Positions 53,101 to 61,924 of a stretch of 64,000 nt of DNA are shown one piece after another. The notes under the pieces are model-generated. The model saw only the letters and a program-made list of their open reading frames with translations, was not told where the DNA came from and did not search any database. Positions within the stretch are counted from its first letter, which is position 1. The number at the start of each line of letters is the position of its first letter. Source of the stretch: Rugamonas brunnea (GTDB lineage: Bacteria; Pseudomonadota; Gammaproteobacteria; Burkholderiales; Burkholderiaceae_D); the NCBI RefSeq assembly GCF_014042345.1, contig NZ_JACEZT010000012.1:1-64000 (forward strand), in the 5' to 3' direction. The translations under genes were made by a program, and so were the position numbers.

Positions 53101-56100
53101 CGCCGCCCCGTCTCGCCGGACGCGCTGCACGCGGCGCACACGCTGACGGGCACCTCGGGCACGGTGGGCTTCACCGTCCTGCGCGAGCTGGCCCATGCGC
53201 TGGAAATGACGCTGCAATCGCTGCAACCGCCGGCTGCCCACCTGGATCAGGTGCAGCACGACCTGCTGGACTTCACGATCGAACGCATCCGCCAGATGCT
53301 GCAAAGCTTCGCGCAAGGCGACATGCCGCCCGCACAGCCGGAACTGATCGCGGCGCTGCATGATTTGCGCGAAGTGCTGGCCGCCACGCCGCCTGCCGCC
53401 AGTGACGCCATCGAGGCCCGGTTGGACACGCTGCTGGCCGAAACGCTGGATAACATCGCCGTCACGGCGCCGGCCAGGGCCGGTGGTCCAGGCCATACGG
53501 CCGAGCCGACGCACGAAGCGGGACAAGCAGCGGAGCCGGAAGCCGGGCAGGCACCAGGGACGAAGCCCGCGCAGGAACCGCCGCTGGACCAGTTGTTCCG
53601 CGACGCCTACGATGGCCTGAGCGGCACCATACCCGAAGTGGCCGAGGCGTCCCCGCCCAAGCGCAAGAAGTATGAGGCGCAAGCCGACGACATCGACGAC
53701 ATGTTCAACGCCGCCTTCGACGACACGTTTGCCGAACCGCCGCTGACGCAGATGGCGCCGCCCCAACTGGGCGAGCCGGAGCCGGAACCATCGCCCACCG
53801 CGTCGGCCATGCCGCGCGAGGACGAACTGGCGCTGGCGCCCGAAGCGCTGGCTGCTGTCGCTGCCGAGGCGGAAGCGGCTGAATTGGCGATGGAGGCACA
53901 GGCCGAAGCGCAAGCGGAATTGCTGTCGTCCGCACCACCGGATGCGCCGGCGCATGAAGCAGCGCACGAAGCCGCCCAGGAAGCAGTACACGAAGCAGAG
54001 CAGGAAGCAGAGCAGGAAGCAGAGCAGGGAGCGCAGCGGGCCGAAGCGGCGCAGCCTGAACACGAACCTGAGCCGGAGTCGGAGGCGGACGTGATCGCGC
54101 TGGCGCCGGCCGAGCCGGAACTGCTGGCCGCCGCGCCGGCCGTGTTCCACGACGAGCTGGACCCCGATCTGCTGCCCGTGTTCCTGGAGGAGGGCGCCGA
54201 TTTGCTGCCGCAAGTGGGTCAGTCGCTGCGCGCCTGGCAGCATGCGCCGGCCGATACCAGCCACGCCAAGAACCTGCTGCGCGTACTGCACACGGTGAAA
54301 GGCAGCGCGCGTATGGCCGGCGCCATGCGCCTGGGCCAGCACGCGCACGAGATCGAAACCCACATCGAAAACATGGTGCATGCCGGTTCGGCCTCACCCC
54401 ATGCGTTCGAGGAACTGCTGGCGCACTACGACCACGCGCTGCTGCTGTTCGAGCAGTTGCAAAATCCGGCCGCGTGGCAGGAAGCAGCGGCCGTGGCGGC
54501 TGCGCCGGCCCCGGCCCAACCTAGCGCAGTGAACGAGACGGCCACGGCGCCGGCGGCGCCGACATCCGCAACGGGTGCTGCCTCATCGCAGGCGCCCGCC
54601 TTGCCCGCCGCAACTACCGCACCTGCCGCACCTGCCGCTGGCGCCGACGAGGAAGCGCAGGCCGCCAAGTCGCCGCTGGTGCGGGTGCGCGCCGACATCC
54701 TGGACCGGCTGGTCAACCAGGCGGGCGAAGTGTCGATCTCGCGCTCCAAGCTGGAGAACGAGGTGGCCACGCTGCGTTCCTCGCTGTTCGAGTTTTCGGA
54801 GAACCTCACCCGCCTGCGGCGCCAGTTGCGCGAGGTGGAGATGCAGGCCGAATCGCAGATCGCCTCGCGCATGTCGATCTCCAGCGAGCGCGAATTCGAT
54901 CCGCTGGAATTTGACCGCTTCACGCGGCTGCAGGAACTGACGCGCATGATGGCCGAAAGCGTCAACGACGTGGCCTCGTTCCACGATACCCTGACCCGCA
55001 GCGTGGACAACGCCGGCGACGATCTGAGCCAGCAGGCACGCCAGACGCGCGACCTGCAGCGCGACCTGATGCGGGTGCGCATGGTGCCGTTTGCCAGCAT
55101 TTCCGAGCGCCTGTTCCGGGTGGCGCGCCAGAGCGCCAAGGAAGTGGACAAGCGCGTCAACCTCGACATCCGGGGCGGCACGGTGGAGATCGACCGCAGC
55201 GTGCTGGAGCGCATGGCCGCGCCGTTCGAACATTTGCTGCGCAACGCCATCGCGCACGGCATCGAGCCGCGCACCGTCCGCGCGGAGGCGGGCAAGAACG
55301 AGACCGGCGAACTGCTGGTGCAGGTGACGCAGGAAGGCAATGAAGTCGTGATCGCCTTCTCCGACGACGGCGCCGGGCTGGATTTGGCGCGCATCCGCGC
55401 CAAGGCCCGCAGCAACGGCCTGCTGGGTGCGGACGAGGAGGTGAGCGACGCCCAGGCCATGGAACTGATCTTCGAGCCGGGCTTCTCCACGGCCGATGCG
55501 CTGACCGAACTGGCAGGGCGCGGCGTGGGCATGGACATCGTGCGTTCCGAAGCCCAGGCGCTGGGTGGCCGGGTCGACACGGTGAGCGAGCGTGGCAAAG
55601 GCGCCCGCTTCACGATTCGCCTGCCATTGACGCTGGCCGTGACCCAGGTGGTGCTGCTGGGCGCGGGCGGGCGGACCTACGCCATGCCGTCCATCCTGGT
55701 CGAGCAGGTCTTGCAGATGAAGGAAGGACCGCTGGCCGAAGCGTATCGCCATGGCCATGTGACGATGCTGGGCCAGCAGGCCGCGCTGCACTATCTGCCC
55801 GAATTACTGGGCGAAGCGGCGGGCCGTCCGGCCGTGCTGCGCTCCAGTCCCGTGATGCTGCTCAAGAACGGCAACGAACGGCTGGCCGTGCAGGTCGATG
55901 AAGTGCTGGGCAACCGCGAGGTGGTGATCAAGAACATCGGGCCGCAGTTGTCGCGCATGGCCGGCATTGCGGGCGCCACGGTGCTCGGTTCCGGTGAGAT
56001 CGTGTTGATCCTCAACCCGGTGGCGCTGGCGCAGCATCTGGCGCACCAGCCGGAGGCGCGCGCGCGCCACGCCACGCCGGCCGCCGGCGCCGCCGTGGGA

Positions 56101-56475
56101 CCGGCGCCGGGAAAAGTCATCATGGTGGTGGACGATTCGATGACGGTGCGCCGCGTGACCCAGCGCTTGCTGGAGCGTGAAGGCTACCACGTCATGCTGG
56201 CCAAGGATGGCGTGGACGCGCTGGAACAACTGCAAGGCCAGGTGCCGGACCTGATGCTGGTCGATATCGAGATGCCGCGCATGGACGGCTTCGACCTCAC
56301 CCGCAACGTGCGCGGCGACGAGCGCACCCGCGCTGTCCCCATCATCATGATCACCTCGCGCAGCGCAGACAAGCATCGCAACTACGCCTTGCAACTGGGC
56401 GTGAACGCTTACTTCGGCAAACCGTTCCAGGAGCCGGTGCTGCTGGACGCCATCGCCGGCCTGTTGCAAGGCTGA
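50200..56475 (+). CDS. chpA: Hybrid chemosensory kinase ChpA/PilL
   Basis: ChpA is the CheA-like kinase of the twitching-motility pathway, 2091 residues. The first 560 residues are a helical FimL-like N-terminal part. Three phosphotransfer domains are visible: H658 (HTLKGSGRMVG), H980 (HTLTGTSGTVG) and H1364 (HTVKGSARMAG). Long Ala/Glu-rich linkers, one with a 12-bp tandem repeat, separate them. The kinase core has the N-box HLLRNAIAHGIEP near 1677, DDGAGLD and GRGVGMDIV, followed by a CheW domain. A C-terminal receiver has phospho-acceptor D2022 (LVDIEMPRMDG). P. aeruginosa ChpA has more Xpt domains, so this is a reduced version. A terminator follows. Confidence 0.94.
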   Translation: MSMTDFPHPATAQLDTGPLSWVMVEIREALARSRTALFEAGGREAEDQAIQLQHAKSHLHQAHGALQMVDVDGVARLTALAEVVLERFKDGSLKCSADHVEAVARLYQALVEYLEELLEGAPSQPLRLYPYYRDLLRMVGAERIHPADLFFPDLSHQPAMPLAASVPPADYPAWRQRYEKALLAYMKSADPAAQREHAAALRDTVALVADAQHDARARAFWLAMQSFAELVADGLLAGGVPVKQLFGLINQQIRRLSQGEAAQPEAMLRDALFFIAAQDAATAPPLALRLRRIFMLDGLVPPDYETPRYGQIDAAALERAKTAMAQAKGCWDRLASAELDPALDAAFARALTQAAGECQALNLPALGVLLRQLADVAAKAVTAGRSEELALEMTTALLFAEHGLQQIRHLTGDFAAHADTIAARLQALVAGQVPPAPAQWQDGLARQMQQDDTVVALAMEMKTGLRQVEKVLDDYYVDPSKRATLKELVGVMHQLHGALSILDQDDAMEAAGHVQHAIAALAEGTGDPAQEPKALDDIAQNVGALGFFVDMLAQNPAGARERFTFDAEHGAFRAVPFRKMAAAESIPVLDEEMPPPAPPPLPVAEAPPPSEAAVEAELLEIFIAEAQEVLQFVGTTLALPRADAGTLDNLTMLRRCFHTLKGSGRMVGLNRFADAAHSIEKVMNVWLAELRPASESLFALLERAARELGAWVDQLAGGAMPAGGGEALIAAADRLREGGESEPEPEPVQAPVARADDSMEALEFASVAEAAGLAEEIEAADLADDTAAMAPVTTSTPSPAHDEAAHDEAAHADAVRGAHAAETAKPAEGTEAAGAAEAEAEAAEAAKAAEAAEAAAAQAADAAAEAAIKAAALAEAEAHEAAAATAAAAEEEAKRASEAAAAPRRPSVSGNVIEFPTIAAPLVPPDDNIKHIGGLDIPLPLYNIYLAETDELVRLLARDFGEWRHEPRRPVSPDALHAAHTLTGTSGTVGFTVLRELAHALEMTLQSLQPPAAHLDQVQHDLLDFTIERIRQMLQSFAQGDMPPAQPELIAALHDLREVLAATPPAASDAIEARLDTLLAETLDNIAVTAPARAGGPGHTAEPTHEAGQAAEPEAGQAPGTKPAQEPPLDQLFRDAYDGLSGTIPEVAEASPPKRKKYEAQADDIDDMFNAAFDDTFAEPPLTQMAPPQLGEPEPEPSPTASAMPREDELALAPEALAAVAAEAEAAELAMEAQAEAQAELLSSAPPDAPAHEAAHEAAQEAVHEAEQEAEQEAEQGAQRAEAAQPEHEPEPESEADVIALAPAEPELLAAAPAVFHDELDPDLLPVFLEEGADLLPQVGQSLRAWQHAPADTSHAKNLLRVLHTVKGSARMAGAMRLGQHAHEIETHIENMVHAGSASPHAFEELLAHYDHALLLFEQLQNPAAWQEAAAVAAAPAPAQPSAVNETATAPAAPTSATGAASSQAPALPAATTAPAAPAAGADEEAQAAKSPLVRVRADILDRLVNQAGEVSISRSKLENEVATLRSSLFEFSENLTRLRRQLREVEMQAESQIASRMSISSEREFDPLEFDRFTRLQELTRMMAESVNDVASFHDTLTRSVDNAGDDLSQQARQTRDLQRDLMRVRMVPFASISERLFRVARQSAKEVDKRVNLDIRGGTVEIDRSVLERMAAPFEHLLRNAIAHGIEPRTVRAEAGKNETGELLVQVTQEGNEVVIAFSDDGAGLDLARIRAKARSNGLLGADEEVSDAQAMELIFEPGFSTADALTELAGRGVGMDIVRSEAQALGGRVDTVSERGKGARFTIRLPLTLAVTQVVLLGAGGRTYAMPSILVEQVLQMKEGPLAEAYRHGHVTMLGQQAALHYLPELLGEAAGRPAVLRSSPVMLLKNGNERLAVQVDEVLGNREVVIKNIGPQLSRMAGIAGATVLGSGEIVLILNPVALAQHLAHQPEARARHATPAAGAAVGPAPGKVIMVVDDSMTVRRVTQRLLEREGYHVMLAKDGVDALEQLQGQVPDLMLVDIEMPRMDGFDLTRNVRGDERTRAVPIIMITSRSADKHRNYALQLGVNAYFGKPFQEPVLLDAIAGLLQG
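53992..54027 (+). repeat. 12-bp tandem repeat inside chpA
   Basis: Three exact copies of GAAGCAGAGCAG in a row code for (Glu-Ala-Glu-Gln)3 within an Ala/Glu-rich linker before the third visible phosphotransfer domain. Copy-number change would alter linker length without breaking the frame. Confidence 0.9.
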
Positions 56476-56492
56476 CGCGGCATTCGATCCAG

Positions 56493-56532
56493 GGGCAGAC
56501 CCTCGCGCCAGGACGGGGAGTCTGCCCTTTTT
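56493..56532 (+). terminator. Terminator of the pil-chp operon
   Basis: An 8-bp stem (56493-56500 with 56520-56527) with a large loop is followed by five T. It lies 17 bases past the chpA stop and before the convergent photolyase gene. Confidence 0.8.
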
Positions 56533-56535
56533 GTT

Positions 56536-57993
56536 TCAGGCCGGTGTTTTCACGACGGCATAGCGCGCCAGCGTGCGTTCGCGCGCCGCGTCGTGGCGCA
56601 CCAGCGGCGCCGGGTAGTCGCGCCCGAGCGTGATGCCTTTCTGCGCCAGCAGCATGGGCGGCAGCAGCCACGGGGCGTGGATCTCCTTGTCGGTGAGCGC
56701 ATCGAGCTGCGGCAGGTAGCGCCGGATGAAGCGCCCGGCCGGATCGAATTTCTCCGATTGCGTGACCGGATTGAAGATGCGGAAGTAGGGCTGCGCATCG
56801 CAGCCGGACGAGGAAGCCCACTGCCAGCCGCCGTTGTTGGACGCCAGGTCGAAGTCGTTCAGGTGCAGCGCGAAGTAGGCTTCGCCGCGGCGCCAGTCTA
56901 TGCCCAGGTCCTTGATCAGGAAGCAGGCCGTCACCATGCGCAGGCGGTTGTGCATGTAGCCGGTCTGGTTCAGCTGCGCCATGGCCGCGTCCACCAGCGG
57001 ATAGCCGGTGCGTCCCGCGCACCAGGCCTCGAAGGCGGCATCGGCCTCCGCTCCCGTTTCCCACACGATGGCGTCATAGGCCGGCTTGAACGACCGCGTC
57101 GTCACATGCGGATGCTGGTACAGGATCATGGCGTAGAACTCGCGCCAGATCAGTTCCGCCAGCCACACGGCGGCGCCTTCGCCACCGGCGCCGCGCGCCA
57201 TCAGCTCGCACACCGTGCGCACCAGGTGGCGGATCGACAGCGTGCCAAAGCGCAGGTGCAGCGACAAATACGACGGCCCCTTGATGGCCGGGAAATCGCG
57301 CGCCGCGCCGTAGTTGGCTAGCCGTGGCAGGAAGTCGTCGAACAGCCGCGCCGCCCCGCTCATGCCGGTGGGGATGGCCAGCGTGGCCAGGTTGCTGGGC
57401 GTGAAACCGAGCTCGGCCAGCGACGGCAAACGGGAGGCGCCCGGCGCCAGCCGCGCCGCCAGTGCCTCCACCGGGTAGGGCGCCAGTGCGCCCGGTTCCT
57501 CGCGCAGCCGCTTGAGCCAGGCGTTCTTGTACGGCGTGTAGACGGAGAACGGGGTGCCGGCCTGCGACAGCACTTCGTCGCGTTCGAAGATCACCTGGTC
57601 CTTGAAGCTGTGCAGGCGGCGTCCGGCGCGCGCCAGCGTGGCGGCCACGGTGGCGTCGCGGGCGATGGCCTGCGGCTCGTAATCGTGGTTGCAATAGACG
57701 TCGGCGGCGCCCAGTTCTGCCGCCAGTTGCGGAATCACCACGGCCGGGTCGCCACGCAGCGCCGTCAGGTGGCCGCCCAGTTGTTCCAGCCCGGCCGCCA
57801 GCTCGGCCACGCTGGCGTGGATGAAATCGACGCGGCGGTCACTGCGCGGCAGGGCGTCGAGGATGGTGGAGTCGTAGACAAAAACACAATGTACGGCGCC
57901 ATGCGCGTGCAGTGCGTGGTGCAGGGCGGCGTGGTCAAAGCTGCGGAGATCGCGGCGGAACCAGACCAGGGCGGGAGTCGTCGGCATCGGCAT
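56536..57993 (-). CDS. phrB: Deoxyribodipyrimidine photolyase
   Basis: PhrB repairs cyclobutane pyrimidine dimers using blue light and FADH-. The 485 residues match class I CPD photolyases. The N-terminal antenna domain starts VWFRRDLRSFDHAAL. The FAD domain holds GYPLVDAAMAQLNQTGYMHN, RMVTACFLIKDLGIDWR and the NNGGWQWASSSGCDAQPYF block, which contains electron-transfer tryptophans. Two ATGs six bases apart are possible starts. It converges with chpA and is divergent from the monooxygenase operon. Confidence 0.95.
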   Translation of the reverse strand: MPMPTTPALVWFRRDLRSFDHAALHHALHAHGAVHCVFVYDSTILDALPRSDRRVDFIHASVAELAAGLEQLGGHLTALRGDPAVVIPQLAAELGAADVYCNHDYEPQAIARDATVAATLARAGRRLHSFKDQVIFERDEVLSQAGTPFSVYTPYKNAWLKRLREEPGALAPYPVEALAARLAPGASRLPSLAELGFTPSNLATLAIPTGMSGAARLFDDFLPRLANYGAARDFPAIKGPSYLSLHLRFGTLSIRHLVRTVCELMARGAGGEGAAVWLAELIWREFYAMILYQHPHVTTRSFKPAYDAIVWETGAEADAAFEAWCAGRTGYPLVDAAMAQLNQTGYMHNRLRMVTACFLIKDLGIDWRRGEAYFALHLNDFDLASNNGGWQWASSSGCDAQPYFRIFNPVTQSEKFDPAGRFIRRYLPQLDALTDKEIHAPWLLPPMLLAQKGITLGRDYPAPLVRHDAARERTLARYAVVKTPA

Positions 57994-58226
57994 GTAGGTG
58001 GCAAGGAGGCGGTGGAATTATAGCGCCACCCTTCGCGCCGCGAGGCCGGTGTAACAATCGCTGTCGTCCCCCCGTTTGCCCGCCGGTGTACCGCGCTAAA
58101 CCAAAGTCCAATAGACCGTCCCGGCACGTGTCATCTACCCTTTCTCCATCAACATTCGTACGCGAACGCAACGTGAGCGACGGATGCGGACCGGGCCGCC
58201 GGCCCGCTATAACAAGGAGACAGAAG

Positions 58227-59726
58227 ATGGCTGTATTGAATCGGATGGACTGGTACGACCTTGCCAGGACAACCAACTGGTCGCCCACCTACGTCACGGA
58301 GGAGGAGCTGTTCCCGCCGGAGTTGAGCGGAGATTTCGGCATCCCGATCGAGAAATGGGAAAGCTACGACGAGCCGTACAAGCAAACCTATTCGGAGTAC
58401 GTGAAAGTCCAGCGCGAGAAGGACGCCGGCGCGTATTCGGTCAAGGCTGCGCTCGAGCGCAGCGAGATTTTCGAAAAGTCCGATCCGGGCTGGCTCTCCG
58501 TGATGAAGGCGCACTACGGCGCCATCGCGCGCGGCGAGTACGCGGCGGCCACCGCCGAGGCGCGCATGATGCGCTTCTCCAAGGCGCCGGGTATGCGCAA
58601 CATGGCCACGCTCGGCTGCATGGACGAGATCCGCCACGGCCAGATCCAGCTCTACTTCCCGCACGAGCACGTGTGCAAGGACCGCCAGTTCGACTGGGCG
58701 TTCAAGGCCTACGACACCAACGAGTGGGGCATGATCGCTTCGCGCCATTTCTTCGACGACATCATGATGACGCGCGACGCGATCAGCGTCGGCATCATGC
58801 TGACCTTCGCCTTCGAAACTGGCTTCACCAACATGCAATTCCTCGGCCTGGCCGCCGATGCCGCCGAAGCCGGTGACCACACCTTCGCCAGCCTGATTTC
58901 GAGCATCCAGACCGACGAGTCGCGCCACGCGCAGATCGGCGGCCCGCTGCTGCAGATCCTGATCGAGAACGGCAAGAAGGCCGAGGCGCAAAAGCGCGTG
59001 GACGTGTCGTTCTGGCGCGCGTGGAAACTGTTCTCGGTGCTGACCGGCCCGATGATGGATTACTACACGCCGCTCGAACACCGCAAGCAATCGTTCAAGG
59101 AATTCATGCAGGAGTGGATCGTGTCGCAGTTCGAGCGCGCGATCACCGACCTCGGCCTCGAAAAGCCATGGTACTGGGACAAATTCCTGGCCGACCTCGA
59201 CACCCAGCACCACGGCATGCACCTGGGCGTGTGGTACTGGCGCCCGACCGTGTGGTGGAACCCGGCGGCCGGCGTCACGCCGGCCGAGCGCGACTGGCTG
59301 GAGCAGAAGTATCCGGGCTGGAACGACAGCTGGGGCCAGTGCTGGGACGTGATCATCGACAACCTCGTCGATGGCGACATGGCCAAGACCTATCCCGAGA
59401 CGCTGCCGATGATCTGCAACATGAGCAACCTGCCGATCAACTACACGCCGGGCAAGGCCTGGGACGTCCGCGACTATCCGCTCGAATACAAGGGCCGCCT
59501 GTACCACTTCAGTTCCGAAGTCGACCGCTGGTGCTTCGAGCAGGAGCCGGAGCGCTATGCCGGCCACATGAGCCTGGTTGACCGCTTCCTGGCCGGCCAG
59601 ATACAGCCGATGGACCTGAACGGCGCGCTGGCCTACATGAGTCTGGCGCCGGGCGAGTGCGGCGACGATGCGCATGGCTATCAATGGGTGGAAATCTACA
59701 AGCAATTGCGCAAGAAGGCCGGCTAA
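58227..59726 (+). CDS. tmoA: Toluene-type monooxygenase hydroxylase, alpha subunit
   Basis: This is the catalytic diiron subunit of a four-component aromatic monooxygenase that hydroxylates toluene, benzene or phenol-like rings. The 499 residues carry all six iron ligands at the positions used in toluene-4-monooxygenase: E104, E134, H137, E197, E231 and H234. The pocket residues I100, G103, A107, T201 and Q228 also match that enzyme. The ATG at 58227 follows AAGGAGA. It is the first of six genes in the order A-B-C-D-E-F used by tmo, tou and tbu operons. Regiospecificity cannot be stated from sequence. Confidence 0.96.
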   Translation: MAVLNRMDWYDLARTTNWSPTYVTEEELFPPELSGDFGIPIEKWESYDEPYKQTYSEYVKVQREKDAGAYSVKAALERSEIFEKSDPGWLSVMKAHYGAIARGEYAAATAEARMMRFSKAPGMRNMATLGCMDEIRHGQIQLYFPHEHVCKDRQFDWAFKAYDTNEWGMIASRHFFDDIMMTRDAISVGIMLTFAFETGFTNMQFLGLAADAAEAGDHTFASLISSIQTDESRHAQIGGPLLQILIENGKKAEAQKRVDVSFWRAWKLFSVLTGPMMDYYTPLEHRKQSFKEFMQEWIVSQFERAITDLGLEKPWYWDKFLADLDTQHHGMHLGVWYWRPTVWWNPAAGVTPAERDWLEQKYPGWNDSWGQCWDVIIDNLVDGDMAKTYPETLPMICNMSNLPINYTPGKAWDVRDYPLEYKGRLYHFSSEVDRWCFEQEPERYAGHMSLVDRFLAGQIQPMDLNGALAYMSLAPGECGDDAHGYQWVEIYKQLRKKAG

Positions 59727-59792
59727 GCCGCACCCAATTTGCCGGCGGCCGCCCATGCCGCCGGCGCAATCAGAACACAGAGCGAGGACACC

Positions 59793-60059
59793 ATGGCTTT
59801 ATTTCCCCTGACATCCAATTTCGAAGGCGACTTCGTCTTGCAGCTGCTGCCGGTCGACACCGACAACACCATGGACGAAGTGAGCGCCGCCGCCGCCTAC
59901 CACTCGGTCGGCCGGCGCGTGAAGGCCCGGCCCGGCCACATCCTGCGCGTGCGCAAGCAGGGCGCGGCGGAATTCCTGCCGCGCGCGATGAAGGTCGCCG
60001 AGGCCGGCTTCAAGCCGACCGAATGCATCGAGATCATCTGGGAACCCGAACAGCGGTAA
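59793..60059 (+). CDS. tmoB: Toluene-type monooxygenase hydroxylase, gamma subunit
   Basis: This is the small gamma subunit of the (alpha-beta-gamma)2 hydroxylase, 88 residues, close to the 84 of TmoB. It opens MALFPLTSNFEGDFVLQLLPVD and has a ubiquitin-like look, with RVKARPGHILRVRKQG in the middle. The ATG at 59793 follows GCGAGG. A perfect 9-bp hairpin (59742-59750 with 59758-59766) stands between tmoA and tmoB and might protect the alpha-subunit message. Confidence 0.93.
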   Translation: MALFPLTSNFEGDFVLQLLPVDTDNTMDEVSAAAAYHSVGRRVKARPGHILRVRKQGAAEFLPRAMKVAEAGFKPTECIEIIWEPEQR

Positions 60060-60115
60060 CCGTATCACCGCCCGCCGGCGCAGGCCGGGGCGATTCAGCA
60101 AAAGGAATTAGCGTT

Positions 60116-60451
60116 ATGACATTCAAGAAAGTCTGCACCCTCGATGACTTGTGGGAGGGAGAGATGGCGTCGTTCGACGTCGACGGCCAGGAAGTGCTCA
60201 TCGTCTCGCCGGAGGGCGGCGAGATCCGTGCCTTCCAGGGCATCTGCCCGCACCAGGACATCCCGCTGGTGGAAGGGAAATTCGACGGCAAGACGGTCAT
60301 TTGCCGGGCCCATCTGTGGCAGTTCGACGCCTGCTCCGGCAAGGGTGTCAACCCGTCGGACTGCGCGCTGGCGCAGTACCCGGTGAAGATCGAAGGCAAC
60401 GATATTTTCGTGAAAACCGAGGGTATCGAACCCTTGTTCGCCCACAGCTGA
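60116..60451 (+). CDS. tmoC: Toluene-type monooxygenase Rieske ferredoxin
   Basis: This Rieske [2Fe-2S] protein carries electrons from the reductase (TmoF) to the hydroxylase. The 111 residues have the cluster ligands C44 and H46 (CPHQ) and C63 and H66 (CRAHLWQFD). The start at 60116 follows AAAGGAA and begins MTFKKVCTLDDLW, the family's N-terminus; an open frame continues upstream but overlaps tmoB. Length equals T4MO TmoC. Confidence 0.95.
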   Translation: MTFKKVCTLDDLWEGEMASFDVDGQEVLIVSPEGGEIRAFQGICPHQDIPLVEGKFDGKTVICRAHLWQFDACSGKGVNPSDCALAQYPVKIEGNDIFVKTEGIEPLFAHS

Positions 60452-60495
60452 GTCTTCTTACGCAGCCCAAACCTATAACAAGCAAGGAGACAGAC

Positions 60496-60810
60496 ATGAG
60501 CAGCAACGAAATTTCGAAAGCCCACCTGAACAACTGGGTTGGCCCCGTCATGCGGGCCGGCGAGCTGGCCGACGCAGTGGCCGAGGCCGCGCGGGAAGAC
60601 AACCCCGGCAAGGAAATCCGCATCGACGACAAGCGCGCCTACGTGCGCATCGAAACCGACAACGAAATGGTGCTGCGGCGCGAAACGCTGGAGCGCGCGC
60701 TGGGCCGTCCGTTCAAGATGCCCGACCTGGAAATCGGCCTGAGCTCGTTCGCCGGCCGTGTCGAAACGCAGCCGGACCTGATCCGCTTCTACCTGGTCAA
60801 GCAGCTCTGA
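60496..60810 (+). CDS. tmoD: Toluene-type monooxygenase effector protein
   Basis: The effector (coupling) protein binds the hydroxylase and speeds and focuses oxygen activation; it has no cofactor. The 104 residues contain NWVGPVMRAGELADAV and the acid-rich IRIDDKRAYVRIETDNE strand typical of TmoD/TouD. AAGGAGACAG precedes the ATG. It lies between the ferredoxin and beta-subunit genes, as in the reference operons. Confidence 0.94.
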   Translation: MSSNEISKAHLNNWVGPVMRAGELADAVAEAAREDNPGKEIRIDDKRAYVRIETDNEMVLRRETLERALGRPFKMPDLEIGLSSFAGRVETQPDLIRFYLVKQL

Positions 60811-60850
60811 CGCGGCGTCCGCGCAACCCATCAAATCAAGGAGACAAATC

Positions 60851-61843
60851 ATGTCACAAGAACAAGCCCAAGTGCTCAAGCCGTTGAAGACCTGGAGCCA
60901 CCTGGCGGCGCGCCGCCGCAAGCCGAGCGAATACGAGATCGTCTCGGTCAACCTGCACTTCAACGACCGCGACGCGAACGCCCCCTGGGAACTCGACCCC
61001 GAGATGTTCATGAACCGCTGGTACAAGAAGAACAATCTGGGCAGCCCGCTCAAGCATCCGGACTGGAACGCCTTCCGCGATCCCGATGAAGTGGTGTACC
61101 GCACCTACACCATGATGCAGGACGGCCAGGAGAACTACGTCACCGGCCTGCTCGACCAGTTCAACGCGCGCGAGCACGACCAGACCCTGGCGCCGGGCTG
61201 GGCCGGCACGCTGGCCCGTTTGTACGCGCCGGCACGCTACCTGTTCCACACGGTGCAGATGGCGTCGGCCTACGTCGGCCAGGTCGCGCCCGCCAGCACC
61301 ATCACCAGCTGCCACTACTTCCAGATGGCCGATGCCTTCCGCTGGCTCAGCCATACCGCCTACCGCACCAAGGAACTGTCGATGACCTTCGGCGACAAGG
61401 GCCTCGGCCGCGACGAGCGTACCTACTGGGAGACCGATCCCGCCTGGCAGGGCTTCCGCGAACTGATGGAAAAGGTGCTGGTGACCTGGGATTGGGCCGA
61501 GGCCTTCGTCGCGCTCGACCTGGTGGCCAAGCCGGCCATCGAGGAAGCGGTGCTGCGCAAGCTCGGCGAATCGGCGCGCCACAACGGCGACATGCTGCTG
61601 GGCCTGCTGACCGATGCGCAAGCGATTGACGTCGCGCGCCACCGCCGCTTTGCCGGCGCGCTGGCCAGGATGGCGCTGGAACAGCCGGGCAACGAGGAGG
61701 TCATGCGCGGCTGGATCGCCAAGTGGGAGACGCTGGCCGACCGGGCGATCGAGGCCTATTGCGCCATGCTGCCCGACGTGCCCGATGCCGCCGCCGCCGT
61801 CAAGCAGGCGACGCGCGATTTCCGCCGCTCGCTCGGTCTGTAA
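60851..61843 (+). CDS. tmoE: Toluene-type monooxygenase hydroxylase, beta subunit
   Basis: This is the structural beta subunit of the hydroxylase, 330 residues, in the normal range. It has the helical diiron-protein fold but no iron ligands, as expected. Recognisable blocks are KTWSHLAARRRKPSEYEIVS, WELDPEMFMNRWYKKN and the YVGQVAPASTITSCHYFQ segment. AAGGAGACAAATC precedes the ATG. It starts 40 bases after tmoD; tmoF follows after 81 bases, the longest gap in the operon. Confidence 0.95.
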   Translation: MSQEQAQVLKPLKTWSHLAARRRKPSEYEIVSVNLHFNDRDANAPWELDPEMFMNRWYKKNNLGSPLKHPDWNAFRDPDEVVYRTYTMMQDGQENYVTGLLDQFNAREHDQTLAPGWAGTLARLYAPARYLFHTVQMASAYVGQVAPASTITSCHYFQMADAFRWLSHTAYRTKELSMTFGDKGLGRDERTYWETDPAWQGFRELMEKVLVTWDWAEAFVALDLVAKPAIEEAVLRKLGESARHNGDMLLGLLTDAQAIDVARHRRFAGALARMALEQPGNEEVMRGWIAKWETLADRAIEAYCAMLPDVPDAAAAVKQATRDFRRSLGL

Positions 61844-61924
61844 CAACGCCGCCGTTGGCGGCACGATCTGCCGGGCGCCGCGCGCGTCCGGGAGGTCGCT
61901 CGCCCCGTTCGCAAGGAAGCAGAT

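Noticed and set aside
50191..54381. 1396-codon open frame on the minus strand across chpA
   Set aside because: It is antisense to the Chp kinase and its Arg/His/Gly-rich composition is typical of a shadow frame.
58048..58061. Possible sigma-54 -24/-12 site (GG-N10-GC) upstream of the monooxygenase operon
   Set aside because: Only the GG and GC pairs fit; the flanking bases differ from TGGCAC...TTGC. Related operons use sigma-54, but this match is too weak to list.
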